Assembly (NCBI RefSeq): GCF_002572525.1
Contig: NZ_PDBS01000001.1
Coordinates: 3,224,001 to 3,288,000 of the forward strand
Reading direction: 5' to 3'
DNA: 64,000 nucleotides
Source: Natrinema sp. CBA1119
GTDB taxonomy: Archaea; Halobacteriota; Halobacteria; Halobacteriales; Natrialbaceae
The notes below the pieces were generated by a model. The model saw only the letters and a list, made by a program, of their open reading frames with translations, was not told the DNA's origin and did not search any database. Made by a program: the position numbers and the translations under genes. Below are positions 55,974-64,000 of the stretch, piece after piece; the stretch's first letter is position 1; each line of letters starts with the position of its first letter.

Positions 55974-56228
55974 ATGGAACAATCCCTCGCGTTCGACACC
56001 GATGAGGTACACGAGCGGATCGTTACTGGGGTAGCTGCACTCGAGGGGACCGATCCCATGGAATTACCGCCGCTCTTCGACGCGGTCGATCCCGATGCGC
56101 TCGGCGCGGTGTTCGCAGCCACGGAGTCCGGCCAACGGCGGTCGGGACACGTCGGATTTCCGTACGCCGGTCATCAGGTGCGAGTGGAGTTCGACGAGAC
56201 CGGGACCCCCGTCGTGACGATCGATTGA
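55974..56228 (+). CDS. HalOD1 output-domain protein
   Basis: An 84-residue single-domain protein. IVTGVAALEGTDPMELPPLFDAVDPDALGAVF followed by VRVEFDETGTPVVTI is the HalOD1 domain, a haloarchaeal signalling output module. No other domain is attached, so it probably acts by protein contact. A TATTAATGG box at about 55942 is a candidate promoter. Confidence 0.85.
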   Translation: MEQSLAFDTDEVHERIVTGVAALEGTDPMELPPLFDAVDPDALGAVFAATESGQRRSGHVGFPYAGHQVRVEFDETGTPVVTID

Positions 56229-56442
56229 TTCGGAACACGTCGTCGTCCATCGACGAGTTCGTTCTCGCGATTCGATCACACGGAACGATTCCTGACCCGG
56301 CAGCGTCCCGTTATCGGTCACGTAGTCGCGCTCCCGTCGCCACTGACAGTCTGTCGGCACCGATCGGATGACGGCTGTTCGATCAGCGCGAACCGCGTTT
56401 CGGTCGCTAGTATAATGCATCACCGGCCGATACGGTTCACTA

Positions 56443-57222
56443 ATGGCACGACTCGAGGGGCTGCGGGTGTATCCGGTGAAGGGACTCGACAGCATTGATC
56501 TCGAGACGGCCGAGGTCCTCGAGGGCGGGACCGTCGCCCACGATCGGGAGTTCGCGCTGTTCGACACTGACGGCGACGTACTCAACGGGAAGCGGACCGA
56601 TCGAGTACACGACCTCGACACGGATTTCGATCCCGAAACGCGCGAGCTCGCGATCGAGACGCGCGACGGGGAACGGCAGCGATTCGACCTCGAGTCCGAT
56701 CGCGAGACCGCAGCGGCCTGGTTGAGCGAGTTCTTCGACGTGGAGCTATCGCTCGAGAGAGATCGATCGCTGGGGTTCGTGGATCGACGCGAGATGGGGC
56801 CGTCGGTGATCAGCACGGCGACGCTGCGCACCGTTGCTGACTGGTTCGACGAACTGACCGTCGAGGGCGTTCGGCGACGGCTCCGAGCGAACGTCGAGGT
56901 CGGTGGCGTGGAGCCGTTCTGGGAAGACCGGTTCGTCGGCGCGGACGCGCCGGCGTTCGAAGTCGGCGGCGTCCGGTTCGAGGGCGTGACGCCCTGTGGC
57001 AGATGCGTCGTTCCCCAGCGCGATCCCGATACCGGCGATCCGACTCCGGGATTTCGAGAGCAGTTCGTTCGCCGCCGCGAGGAGACCTTCCCCGACTGGG
57101 CGGACGCGGGCGCGTTCGACCACTACTATTCGCTGATGCTCATCGCGCGCGTCCCCGAAGGCGATCGCGGCGAGACCCTCCGGGTGGGCGATCCGGTCGA
57201 AATTGTCAACGGCGAACGATAG
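56443..57222 (+). CDS. MOSC-domain protein
   Basis: A 259-residue protein with the MOSC N-terminal beta-barrel (LRVYPVKGLDSIDLETAEV, AHDREFALFDTDG) and the MOSC domain with VEVGGVEPFWEDRFVG and GVTPCGRCVVPQRDP. The Cys in TPCGRC is the conserved residue that binds sulfur or molybdenum in the family. Such proteins transfer sulfur or reduce N-hydroxy compounds with molybdenum cofactor. No cofactor-biosynthesis gene is adjacent. Confidence 0.88.
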   Translation: MARLEGLRVYPVKGLDSIDLETAEVLEGGTVAHDREFALFDTDGDVLNGKRTDRVHDLDTDFDPETRELAIETRDGERQRFDLESDRETAAAWLSEFFDVELSLERDRSLGFVDRREMGPSVISTATLRTVADWFDELTVEGVRRRLRANVEVGGVEPFWEDRFVGADAPAFEVGGVRFEGVTPCGRCVVPQRDPDTGDPTPGFREQFVRRREETFPDWADAGAFDHYYSLMLIARVPEGDRGETLRVGDPVEIVNGER

Positions 57223-57240
57223 ACGGTATCGTCGACCAGT

Positions 57241-57570
57241 TCAGTGATCGATTCCGGGCCGTTGGAACGTCGTTTCCGCCCCGGCTCGCTCGTCGTCGGA
57301 TTGCTCCAGCACACGTTCGAGTTCCGGTGCAGCCAGTACCTCGTTTCGGTCGGGCTCCTCCGGCCGCCGGAAGTAGTACGTCTCCGCACAGCCGGCGACT
57401 AACTCCGAAAGTGGTCGGTCTTCGTCGTGGACGATCGAAACGAGGTCTCCGGTCACTGCGACGAGCACTGCGTCGTCCGGTTTGTACAGGGCATCCCGGA
57501 GTTCGTAGACGGTACAGTCGGCCGGTAACTCGAGGGTGACGCCGTCGACGAGCGCCCATCGCGTCTCCAT
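57241..57570 (-). CDS. Small conserved-looking haloarchaeal protein, function unknown
   Basis: A 109-residue protein. METRWALVDGVTLELPADC and VYELRDALYKPDDAVLVAV, DLVSIVHDEDRPLSELVAGCAETYYF have the strand-helix-strand pattern of a small alpha-beta or beta-grasp-like fold, but I recognise no family. It is convergent with the MOSC gene, 18 bp apart. Start at Met 1 of METRW rather than the in-frame Met 8 codons before. Confidence 0.6.
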   Translation of the reverse strand: METRWALVDGVTLELPADCTVYELRDALYKPDDAVLVAVTGDLVSIVHDEDRPLSELVAGCAETYYFRRPEEPDRNEVLAAPELERVLEQSDDERAGAETTFQRPGIDH

Positions 57571-57770
57571 AGGCGGACGTTCGGGCAAGAGCATCTATAC
57601 GGTTGTGCCCGCAGACACATGCCGACCGAGAGCCCCACCGCCACCGCTCGAATCCTGCAACTACCGACCAGTCGACCGTCCTCAGCGACGAGACCGCGCC
57701 GGCCTCGAGCGGACGGTCGGCCGGCGACCGCGTCAGGAAAGCTTAGGGTGTCTCGTCCGAAAATTTGAGT

Positions 57771-57998
57771 GTGAGCGAGAATCGCGTCGTTCAGGGGCGA
57801 ATGGTGACGGCCAAGAAACTCGCCGAGATCGTCGAGGGCGACTCCGTCATGGAGGTCGACTCGATCGAGGAGGCCGACGAGGAGTGTCCGGCGTGTGGCG
57901 GCTCCGTCCTGGCGGTGACCTACATGCCGTCGGTGACCGAACTCGTCACCGGCCGGAAGTGTCAGGACTGCGACTGGAGCGAGACGGATCGGGACTGA
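57771..57998 (+). CDS. DUF5795-type zinc-ribbon protein
   Basis: A 75-residue protein. CPACGGSVLAVTYMPSVTELVTGRKCQDCDW carries two CxxC pairs that would bind a zinc ion. The N-terminus KKLAEIVEGDSVMEVDSIEEADEE is acidic. Matches the haloarchaeal DUF5795 family. GTG start chosen. Confidence 0.78.
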   Translation: MSENRVVQGRMVTAKKLAEIVEGDSVMEVDSIEEADEECPACGGSVLAVTYMPSVTELVTGRKCQDCDWSETDRD

Positions 57999-58053
57999 TC
58001 GGAATCAAAAGCGCCGTCCACGTCCGTCTCGAGTCTGTACTGTCCGTCTCGAG

Positions 58054-58506
58054 TTACGAGGGTACTGGTGGCAGCGTTACTTCGTCGATCCAGAACGCTT
58101 CGACGGCACGGCCGAGTTCGGCGAACTCAGCCGGATCGCTCGGCTTGGTGAGATAGGCGTTCGCGCACAGTTCGTAACTCCTGACGATGTCTTCGGTCGC
58201 CTCCGAACTCGTGAGGACGATGACCGGTAGCGACGTGAGATCCGGCTCGTTCTTGAGCGTCTCGAGTACCTCGAATCCGCTCGTTCTGGGAAGATTGAGA
58301 TCGAGCAACATGAGATCCACGTCGGCATCGTCCGCACACAGCACCTGCTCATGCAGGAAGTCGAGGGCGGATCCACCGTCCGCGAACGTATGAAAGACCG
58401 TCTCGAATCCCGCCGTTTTGAACGCCTCCTCTATCAGGCGAACGTCGCCGGGATTGTCTTCGACGAGGAGGATGGAAACGGGGTCGGGAGAGGACTGGTT
58501 AGACAC
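58054..58506 (-). CDS. Response regulator, receiver domain only
   Basis: A 150-residue single-domain response regulator. ILLVEDNPGDVRLIEEAF supplies the acidic pair; LMLLDLNLPRTSG contains the phospho-acceptor Asp; VIVLTSSEATED the Thr/Ser; AYLTKPSDPAEF the Lys. The NPGDVRL version is the type often paired with phytochrome-like or PAS histidine kinases. No kinase lies next to it. Confidence 0.93.
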   Translation of the reverse strand: MSNQSSPDPVSILLVEDNPGDVRLIEEAFKTAGFETVFHTFADGGSALDFLHEQVLCADDADVDLMLLDLNLPRTSGFEVLETLKNEPDLTSLPVIVLTSSEATEDIVRSYELCANAYLTKPSDPAEFAELGRAVEAFWIDEVTLPPVPS

Positions 58507-58699
58507 TGCGTATCTATCAAGATGGGTGACGGGGGCTTAAGAGTGATCACAAAGCACGTTGGATCTGTGTCGCTGTATCTGAAAATCGGCCACGGTTGCC
58601 GGACCACACTGCCTTCGCCATCCCCGATATCGTCCGCAACCGTTCGCGGCCCGGCCGTTTGACGTCCGGTCTCGGTCGTTCAACGCCCGGTCTCGGCCG

Positions 58700-60280
58700 T
58701 TACCGTTCGACAAGCGTCCCCCCGGCCAGCCCCTCCCACTCGACGCGATAGCCGAGTCGCGAAAGAATCGCGCTCGAGTCGGTGAGATCGACCGCCTCGA
58801 GGATCGCTTCGGCGTCCGCGAGCGCCATCCCCGGCTCGATTTCGTCCGCCACCGACTCGAGAACGGCGGGGCGAACCAGCGTCCGACCGACTCGTTCGTG
58901 TTCGGGGAACGCCTTGTCCGCGAGCGCGTCCGGGCTCGCGCCGTGGCGATCAGCCAGCGCGTCAACCGTGACGGCGTCGTCCGCCGGCCGCAACGCGTCG
59001 GGAAGGCGGGCCGCACTCTTGGCGACCAGCTGGCGTTCGTACTCCCGGAGGACATCGGCGACGTCTTTGACTCTGACCGTTCCCGAGTAGGGGATCGCTC
59101 GATGGTCGCGGGCGGCGATCTCCTCGCCGACGCCCAGCGATTCGTCGACGGCGACTAGCATGGCCACGTCCTCGAGACCGGCGAGCTGAGCGAGCTTTTT
59201 CTCGACGTATTCCGGCGTCCAGAACCCCATGATCTCGAAGTAGACGCGGAAGTTACTACCCACGACGTCAGACTCGTTCGACGCGTCCCCGCGGCCCGTC
59301 CCTGCGGGAGCGTACTCGAACGCGAAATCGGGGATCATTACCCGCGTTCCCGTCGCGAGGGGCTCCGGTTCGCGGACGAGGTCCCAGTCCAGATTCAGAT
59401 TCGTAAAGCGGGCCGCGAAATCGGCCTCGACACCGCTGTCGAAAGACATCTCCGCGATCGGCTCCGCGTCCGGTACCCGGACGGGATCCTCGTGGGACAG
59501 TTCAAGGGTCCGTTCGGTGCCGCGGTCGTCGATCGTCGCCTCGAGGTGCCACCGGTCAGCCTTCGCGACCGTTCGCAGGAGTCGCGCAAAGCGCGTCCCA
59601 TAGCGCCGGGTTGCGCGAAAGAGGTGGGTCGGTCCCGTCACGATAACTTCGCGTTCGGAGAGTCCCGCATCGTCGTCTACAGATCCGTCGTCAACCCGGT
59701 GGATCTCGTACATCAGCCGCAGCCGCTTGATCGCCGAAATCAACGCCTTCGGATCGCTCGAGCGCACTCGAACCTCGGTCGCGTCGAACAGCGCCGTCTG
59801 CGCGAGCGAGAGGTTGTACTGGGCGATCAGGTCGTCCGGATCCCAGCGCGACTCGACCGCGGTCACGACCTGTCGCTCCTCGAGATCGGCGTACAGCGCG
59901 GCCTCGAGGTCGTCCGCCGACGCGTCGACCGATTCGCTCGCGCGGATGAACGCCATCGCGCGCTCGTCCTCGGTGACGACGCCGACGGCCTCGGCCGCCT
60001 CGAACGCGGCCCTTCGGGCCCGTTCGGGCTCGATCGCCGTCTCCGTCTCCGCGACGGTCTCGCGTTCGACCAGCGCCGCGAGGCCCCGGACGAGTTTGAA
60101 GTCCTCGGCCTCGCGCTCGAGCGCGGTCAGCGCGTTCTCGAGCGTCGCCCGCGGCTCGCCGACGTGGCCCTGATACGTGCCGATGACGCGGGCGGCGAGC
60201 GGCCGGTGTTCGCGGTCGGCGAACTGCGGCTGGTAGCCGCCGCCGGCCCGCGAGACGCGAAGCAGGTCCTTCGTCAGCAT
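58700..60280 (-). CDS. Bax1/DUF790 nuclease, partner of XPB helicase
   Basis: A 526-residue protein of the Bax1 family, which binds archaeal XPB and cuts DNA near its bubble. MLTKDLLRVSRAGGGYQPQF begins it, GTYQGHVGEPRATLENAL belongs to the N-terminal domain, and the nuclease domain carries MIPDFAFEY and FRVYFEIMGFWTPEYVEKKLAQL with the Asp, Glu and Lys residues of a PD-(D/E)xK-like site. The XPB gene is 2.4 kb upstream on the same strand, now separated by an insertion sequence and two small genes. Start is at the canonical MLTKDLLR; earlier frames are unrelated. Confidence 0.88.
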   Translation of the reverse strand: MLTKDLLRVSRAGGGYQPQFADREHRPLAARVIGTYQGHVGEPRATLENALTALEREAEDFKLVRGLAALVERETVAETETAIEPERARRAAFEAAEAVGVVTEDERAMAFIRASESVDASADDLEAALYADLEERQVVTAVESRWDPDDLIAQYNLSLAQTALFDATEVRVRSSDPKALISAIKRLRLMYEIHRVDDGSVDDDAGLSEREVIVTGPTHLFRATRRYGTRFARLLRTVAKADRWHLEATIDDRGTERTLELSHEDPVRVPDAEPIAEMSFDSGVEADFAARFTNLNLDWDLVREPEPLATGTRVMIPDFAFEYAPAGTGRGDASNESDVVGSNFRVYFEIMGFWTPEYVEKKLAQLAGLEDVAMLVAVDESLGVGEEIAARDHRAIPYSGTVRVKDVADVLREYERQLVAKSAARLPDALRPADDAVTVDALADRHGASPDALADKAFPEHERVGRTLVRPAVLESVADEIEPGMALADAEAILEAVDLTDSSAILSRLGYRVEWEGLAGGTLVER

Positions 60281-60405
60281 CTGTCTCGAGTCGGCGCGGC
60301 GTCGACAAAAGTCATCCGGACGGTTACCGGCTTCCGAATCGCGTACGAGACCCACGACGGCGTTCGAGGGCCGATCGAGTCCTTCATTCACCTCCGCTGA
60401 GCGAT

Positions 60406-60963
60406 TCACTCGGATTCGATCGCGTCCTCCCCCAGTCGCTCGCCGCAGTTCGGACAGCGGTCGTATCGGAGCTCGAGGCTCGCCCGGTGAACGGCTTCCA
60501 TCGCCGCTTTGACCCGTTCTTCCGCCTCCCGTTCGGTCTCGTGCGAGAGGGAGGCCCCTTCGACTTCGATCAGGAACCGCGCTACCTCCGTGGCCTCGTA
60601 GGCGATGTCGTCCAGTTCGTCGGCCGTGAAGAAATCGGAGTAGGCGCCGTAGAGGAACGTCGCGCCCGCTTTCCGAACCTTCTCTTCGAAGGATTTCCGC
60701 GACTGGTAGACGGCCTGACGCGTGTACTGATCGTCCATGAAGGGAACGAGGTCGGGGAGGTTCTCCCCGATGGTCGTCATCTCGATACCGGTTCCGGTCC
60801 GAAAGTCGGCCCCGAGGCGAGCGATCGCCCACTCGCGGGCCGTGAAGGCGACGCGATCGCGAAGGAACTCGTTGACGCGGTCGTACTCGGCGCTCTCGAG
60901 TCGCTCGAACCGATCGGACTCGGATGCACTGCTCCGGGCGGATGAATGCGTATCTTCGGGCAT
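60406..60963 (-). CDS. DUF5806-like haloarchaeal protein
   Basis: A 185-residue protein. Residues EYDRVNEFLRDRVAFTAREWAIARLGADFRT, TIGENLPDLVPFM and YQSRKSFEEKVRKAGATFLYGAYSDFFTADEL are typical of the DUF5806 family; the family name is from memory. The C-terminus has a single CxxC pair (RCPNCGE). Between XPB and Bax1. Role unknown; possibly linked to the repair pair by context. Confidence 0.65.
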   Translation of the reverse strand: MPEDTHSSARSSASESDRFERLESAEYDRVNEFLRDRVAFTAREWAIARLGADFRTGTGIEMTTIGENLPDLVPFMDDQYTRQAVYQSRKSFEEKVRKAGATFLYGAYSDFFTADELDDIAYEATEVARFLIEVEGASLSHETEREAEERVKAAMEAVHRASLELRYDRCPNCGERLGEDAIESE

Positions 60964-61286
60964 GGTGTGTGTCTGCGGTTGCCCGCGTCACGTGCAAGGG
61001 CCGAACGAGCATAACGCTGTCCGTCTCGCCGGGAATCGCGTGATCCGACCCGCCCTTTTGACGATTGATCAAACGGCGTTCCGTGACGATCGAAACCGAC
61101 GCTATCCCGGCCGCCAGTGCCGGAGTCGAACAGTTTCACTTCCACCGCGCTACGCGAGCCCTTTTCACCGGCCGTCCCCTTCTCGTCACATGGTCCTCGC
61201 GAAAAATAGAACGGGACTCACAGTCACAGAAACTGAGACGAGCGCGTCGTCGCGCCCCGATCGCGACCGGAACGAGGTGACCGGAT
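60964..61286. other. Gap between DUF5806-like and ribbon-helix-helix genes
   Basis: 323 bp, divergent promoters. No gene seen. On the plus strand ACGATTGATCAAACGG (61062-61077) is the most AT-rich part. No tRNA-like structure verified. Confidence 0.4.
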
Positions 61287-61520
61287 ATGTCGCGTAGTCC
61301 GTCGTCCGACGACGTCGTCGCCGACCCCGACCACTCCCGGCTGGCGGACGGGCGGACGCTCGAGCGCGTGACGTTCCGGGCAACCGGCGAACAGCTCGCC
61401 GCCCTCGAGTCGCTCGTCGACGCCGACGTCTACCACTCCCGGAGCGAAGCGCTCCGGGCCGGGGTACAACAGCTTCTCGAGCGGCACCGTTCGTCCGAGA
61501 CCGACCGCGATGACCAGTAG
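61287..61520 (+). CDS. Ribbon-helix-helix (CopG/MetJ-type) DNA-binding protein
   Basis: A 77-residue protein. TLERVTFRATGEQLAALESLVDADVYHSRSEALRAGVQQLLERH is a complete ribbon-helix-helix unit (beta strand, helix, S-R-S-E-A-L-R-x-G turn, helix), with an acidic tail. Small RHH proteins sit next to xpb/bax1 in several haloarchaea as I recall; not verified. Convergent with xpb. Confidence 0.85.
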   Translation: MSRSPSSDDVVADPDHSRLADGRTLERVTFRATGEQLAALESLVDADVYHSRSEALRAGVQQLLERHRSSETDRDDQ

Positions 61521-61681
61521 GTCGTCCCGAAATCGCATCGTCCGAACGGATCGGATGTCGATACCCTCGAGCCGGCGGCCCCCGCTAAATACTGCCCTGC
61601 GGAATACAGGACACAGCAGCCGTCGGCCGGGCCGAAGCGACTGATTCGGCCCGGCGACGTGTGTCTGCCATCCACCGGTCG

Positions 61682-61743
61682 TCAGTCGCGACGACGACCC
61701 GCGATCCGTTCCTCGCCGGTATTTTCGGAGATAACCTCATAGA
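61682..61743 (-). pseudogene. Displaced 3' end of the XPB gene
   Basis: Read leftward this fragment encodes YEVISENTGEERIAGRRRD followed by TGA. The same CTCTATGAG joins the xpb reading frame across the insertion sequence. It is the natural C-terminus, now cut off from the gene body by the element at 61744-62722. Confidence 0.88.
61735..61743. repeat. Target-site duplication, left copy
   Basis: CCTCATAGA directly abuts the left inverted repeat and recurs at 62723-62731 beyond the right inverted repeat. Confidence 0.9.
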
Positions 61744-62722
61744 GGCCTTGTTTAGACGCGCGAAATACGGCGGCTCAGCGACGTAGAGTGTAGTATCGTG
61801 TTCCTAGTAGCTCACGCTAAATGTCTAACTTACTAGAGAGTGAAGCGGGAAGGCTTTGCTGTGCACACGAAGCTAGCCCGCTTCACTAGCCACGTTGTCT
61901 CGCTCGCCCAAAAAGCCGTCGTCGGAAGGCCAAAACCAGCCGTAAAACGCGGTGACGGCGGCTACGCCGACTGGGTGATCGTCTCAATTCGCGGCCTCAA
62001 AACGTATCTCGATTTGCCGTACCGGCGACTCTTGGACGTCCTGTACGAAATGCCACGGATTGCGGGAATTCTTGACCTAGAAGTAACTCAGCTGCCCGAT
62101 TTTACCACCGTGTGTGCGCGAATGCAAGACCTCAAAATGCCGCTCTGGCGCGACGTTCTCCGGCTGTCGGCGGAGCTGCACGAGACCGGCGAGATCCAGG
62201 CAATCGACGCAACCGGCATGGATCGGGTCGCGGCGAGCCAGCACTACGCCAAACGGACGAATTACACGTTCAGGGCGGTGAAAACGACCGCCTTGATCGA
62301 TTGCGAAACTGGTGCGATTCTAGATATACATTGCTCGATGAAACAACCGCACGATACACAGATCGCGTGGCAACTGCTCACGCGCAACCTAGACAAACTG
62401 AGTATTCTAACCGCTGACAAAGGCTACGACTGGGAGCTCCTTCGACAGAAGCTTCGGTCTGAGGGCGTCAAACCGGTGATCAAGCACCGCGAATTTGGCT
62501 GGCACGGCGTCGCAAACAATGTGTTGCTCGATGATACAACGTACCATCAACGATCAAATATCGAATCGACGTTTTTTGCGCTCCGGCGCAAATACGGCGA
62601 GATCGTTCGAGCGAGAACCTGGTTCGGCCAGTTCCGCGAACTCGTGCTCAAATGCGCCGTCAGAAACGTCGAACTAGCGCTTGACGCCGCTACCCGGTGA
62701 AATCAAGCGTCTAAACAAGGCC
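61744..62722 (+). mobile_element. IS5-family insertion sequence inside the xpb gene
   Basis: A 979-bp element bounded by 16-bp perfect inverted repeats GGCCTTGTTTAGACGC (61744-61759 and complement at 62707-62722). A 9-bp direct repeat flanks it, typical of a simple transposition. It carries one transposase gene reading right. The G+C content is lower than its surroundings, as expected for an acquired element. Confidence 0.93.
61840..62700 (+). CDS. IS5-family transposase
   Basis: A 286-residue DDE transposase. The catalytic triad positions are visible as Asp in QAIDATGMDR, Asp in ILTADKGYDW, and Glu in SNIESTFFALRRKYGEIVRA, with the Y-(2)-R-(3)-E-(6)-K-like signature of IS5/IS4 families. GTG is used as start; an ATG 19 bp earlier is out of frame. 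The gene fills the element and is intact, so the IS may still move. Confidence 0.93.
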   Translation: MKREGFAVHTKLARFTSHVVSLAQKAVVGRPKPAVKRGDGGYADWVIVSIRGLKTYLDLPYRRLLDVLYEMPRIAGILDLEVTQLPDFTTVCARMQDLKMPLWRDVLRLSAELHETGEIQAIDATGMDRVAASQHYAKRTNYTFRAVKTTALIDCETGAILDIHCSMKQPHDTQIAWQLLTRNLDKLSILTADKGYDWELLRQKLRSEGVKPVIKHREFGWHGVANNVLLDDTTYHQRSNIESTFFALRRKYGEIVRARTWFGQFRELVLKCAVRNVELALDAATR

Positions 62723-64000
62723 CCTCATAGAGGATCGCTCGTCCGCCGTCGGATTTCGGGCGGAGGATCCGCCCGAGTCGCTGGATGAACTCCCGCTCGC
62801 TGCCGCTACCCGAGAGCACGACCGCCACGTTCGCGTCGGGGACGTCGACACCCTCGTCCAACACGTTCGATGTCGCGATCCGCATGTAGGTTCCCTCCCG
62901 GAACCGCTCGAGAATCTCCCGTCGTTCCGCCGTGCCGGTCTGGTGGGTGATCGTCGGGATCAGAAACCGTTCGCTGACGTCGTACGCGAGGTCGTTATGT
63001 GCCGTGAAGACGATCATCCGATCGCCGCGGTGATCGTCGAGGACGTCCGCGAGCGCCTCGAGTTTCGCCTCACTCCCAAATGACAGTTCCCGCGCGCGCT
63101 GGCGTGCGAGTAGCGCCTCGCGCGCGTCGGGATCGCTGCCCGATCGCTTGACGAGTTCCTGATAGTCAGAGCCGCTGCGCATCTCGATGTTCGAGCGCGC
63201 GAGGTAGTCCGTGAACACGTCCTGATACCGCTCGTATTCCTCGCGCTCGTTGGCGGTGAGCGAGACCTCGAGTCGCTTGACGTCGTAGTTCGCGAGATGG
63301 TCGCCGGCGAGTTCGTCCACGTCGACGCGGTGGATCAGCGGACCGACGATTTCCTCGAGTATTTCGTGTGCGCCGTCGGGCCGCTCGAAGGTCGCAGTCA
63401 GCCCCAGCCGCGCGGGTGCGGCCAGCAGCCGCGCGATCTCGCGGTAGCCCTCGCCGCCGAGGTGGTGGACCTCGTCGAAGACCACGAGACCGAACCGGTC
63501 GCCCACCGAATCGGCCTTCAGGTACGCCGAGTCGTAGGTCGAAACGGTGATCGCCTCGAGGCGCTGTTCGCCGCCGCCGAAGCGGCCGATCGGCCGATCG
63601 AATTCGCGCTCGAGTTCGCGCTGCCACTGCTCGAGCAGGTCGATCGTCGGCACGACGACGAGCGTCGGCACCGAGAGCCGTTCGATCGCCTTCAGCGCGA
63701 TGACCGTCTTCCCGCTGCCCGTCGGAAGTTCGAGAACGCCGGCGGGCGCTCGCCCGATCGACGCGAGCGTCGGGGCGTCGCCCCAGCGATCGGTCTCGAG
63801 CCACCTCTCGAGCGCCGTCGTCTGATAGCCGCGCAGTTCGTACGCGGATTCGAGAGCGGACACGGACTCGAGGTCGAGGACGCGATCGTCGACTGCGGCG
63901 TCCGTCTCCGCCAGCGCCGCTCGGAAGTCGGCGTATCGAACGGCTGGGACGCGGAAGCCGTCAGTCCGCCGGTCGGCCTCGAGATCGGGGACGGCCGTCC
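62703..64000 (-). CDS. XPB-type DNA repair helicase, C-terminus altered by IS insertion, 5' end beyond the window
   Basis: Superfamily 2 helicase of nucleotide excision repair, acting with Bax1. Visible motifs: QTTALERWLET and LELPTGSGKTVIAL (motif I), DEVHH in VVFDEVHHLGG (motif II), LTATF (III), TNVLDEGVDVPDAN-like ATSNVLDEGVDVPD (V), and QRLGRILRPKSDGG (VI). The insertion replaces the natural last 17 residues by GPCLDA from the IS end. The frame stays open at the right edge with upstream residues RVPAVRYADFRAALAE, so the N-terminal domain lies outside. Motif VI is intact, so activity may persist. Confidence 0.93.
   Translation of the reverse strand, partial: TAVPDLEADRRTDGFRVPAVRYADFRAALAETDAAVDDRVLDLESVSALESAYELRGYQTTALERWLETDRWGDAPTLASIGRAPAGVLELPTGSGKTVIALKAIERLSVPTLVVVPTIDLLEQWQRELEREFDRPIGRFGGGEQRLEAITVSTYDSAYLKADSVGDRFGLVVFDEVHHLGGEGYREIARLLAAPARLGLTATFERPDGAHEILEEIVGPLIHRVDVDELAGDHLANYDVKRLEVSLTANEREEYERYQDVFTDYLARSNIEMRSGSDYQELVKRSGSDPDAREALLARQRARELSFGSEAKLEALADVLDDHRGDRMIVFTAHNDLAYDVSERFLIPTITHQTGTAERREILERFREGTYMRIATSNVLDEGVDVPDANVAVVLSGSGSEREFIQRLGRILRPKSDGGRAILYEGPCLDA
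62723..62731. repeat. Target-site duplication, right copy
   Basis: Second copy of CCTCATAGA, directly after the right inverted repeat and continuous with the xpb coding sequence. Confidence 0.9.

Noticed and set aside
58700..61072. One long 790-codon leftward frame beginning upstream of Bax1
   Set aside because: The part before MLTKDLLR is a shifted reading of the DUF5806-like gene; Bax1 starts at 60280.
61065..61165. Possible tRNA-like sequence with CCGGAGTCGAAC
   Set aside because: No acceptor stem or anticodon arm can be folded around it.

Overview
This window is chromosomal DNA from a halophilic archaeon (class Halobacteria, probably Natrialbales; the family is inferred from gene content only). 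The evidence is the high G+C content, the very acidic proteins, twin-arginine (Tat) signals with lipoboxes, TTTATA-like boxes just upstream of short leaders, haloarchaea-specific families (bacterio-opsin-activator HTH, HalOD1, amphi-Trp, DUF5795), and marker genes psmA/psmB, topoisomerase VI, gyrase and the XPB/Bax1 pair.

Layout. 1-4.9 kb: a leftward dipeptide/oligopeptide ABC transporter operon (binding protein, two permeases, ATPase cut by the window edge). Its binding protein is circularly permuted relative to ordinary family-5 proteins. 5-7.2 kb: a Bat-type regulator and an SLC13-type anion transporter. 7.2-13.9 kb: small membrane protein, Nmad3-like protein, winged-helix protein, hexapeptide acyltransferase, type II NADH dehydrogenase, arginase/agmatinase, a DtxR-type regulator with a 14-bp perfect palindrome beside its promoter, and an Rrf2-like regulator. 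14-20 kb: psmA-psmB-gyrB-gyrA, all leftward. 20.8-28.2 kb, rightward: divergent Nramp transporter, TauE/SafE exporter, UspA, SPW protein, a GDS-motif membrane protein coupled to a K+-channel-like protein with an altered filter, and a pyridine nucleotide-disulfide oxidoreductase with a His/Asp-rich tail. 28.4-32.5 kb: top6B-top6A and a small membrane protein.

33.3-41.5 kb holds what I consider the most interesting locus: FAH hydrolase, two sugar-phosphate isomerase paralogues, a UbiA-type prenyltransferase, a TatD-type hydrolase, myo-inositol-1-phosphate synthase and an alkaline-phosphatase/NPP-like protein. This resembles the Ebo operon of cyanobacteria and other bacteria, with inositol-phosphate synthase standing where EboD (a sugar-phosphate cyclase) would be. 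A tRNA-Glu(UUC) with decayed copies of its own ends follows.

42-50.4 kb is a quinoprotein island: Lrp regulator, a Tat-targeted protein of unknown function translationally coupled to a PQQ-dehydrogenase lacking a signal peptide, and two convergent-side paralogues that fuse a blue-copper (cupredoxin) domain to a soluble-glucose-dehydrogenase-like propeller. One of these carries two single-base frameshifts, both in homopolymer runs. 50.8-58.5 kb: two CaCA cation exchangers, ArsR regulator, amphi-Trp protein, Tat-exported SMP-30-like propeller, HalOD1, MOSC, DUF5795 and response-regulator proteins. 58.7-64 kb: DNA repair region with the Bax1 nuclease and the XPB helicase; a 979-bp IS5-type element has inserted into the last codons of xpb, with a 9-bp target duplication.
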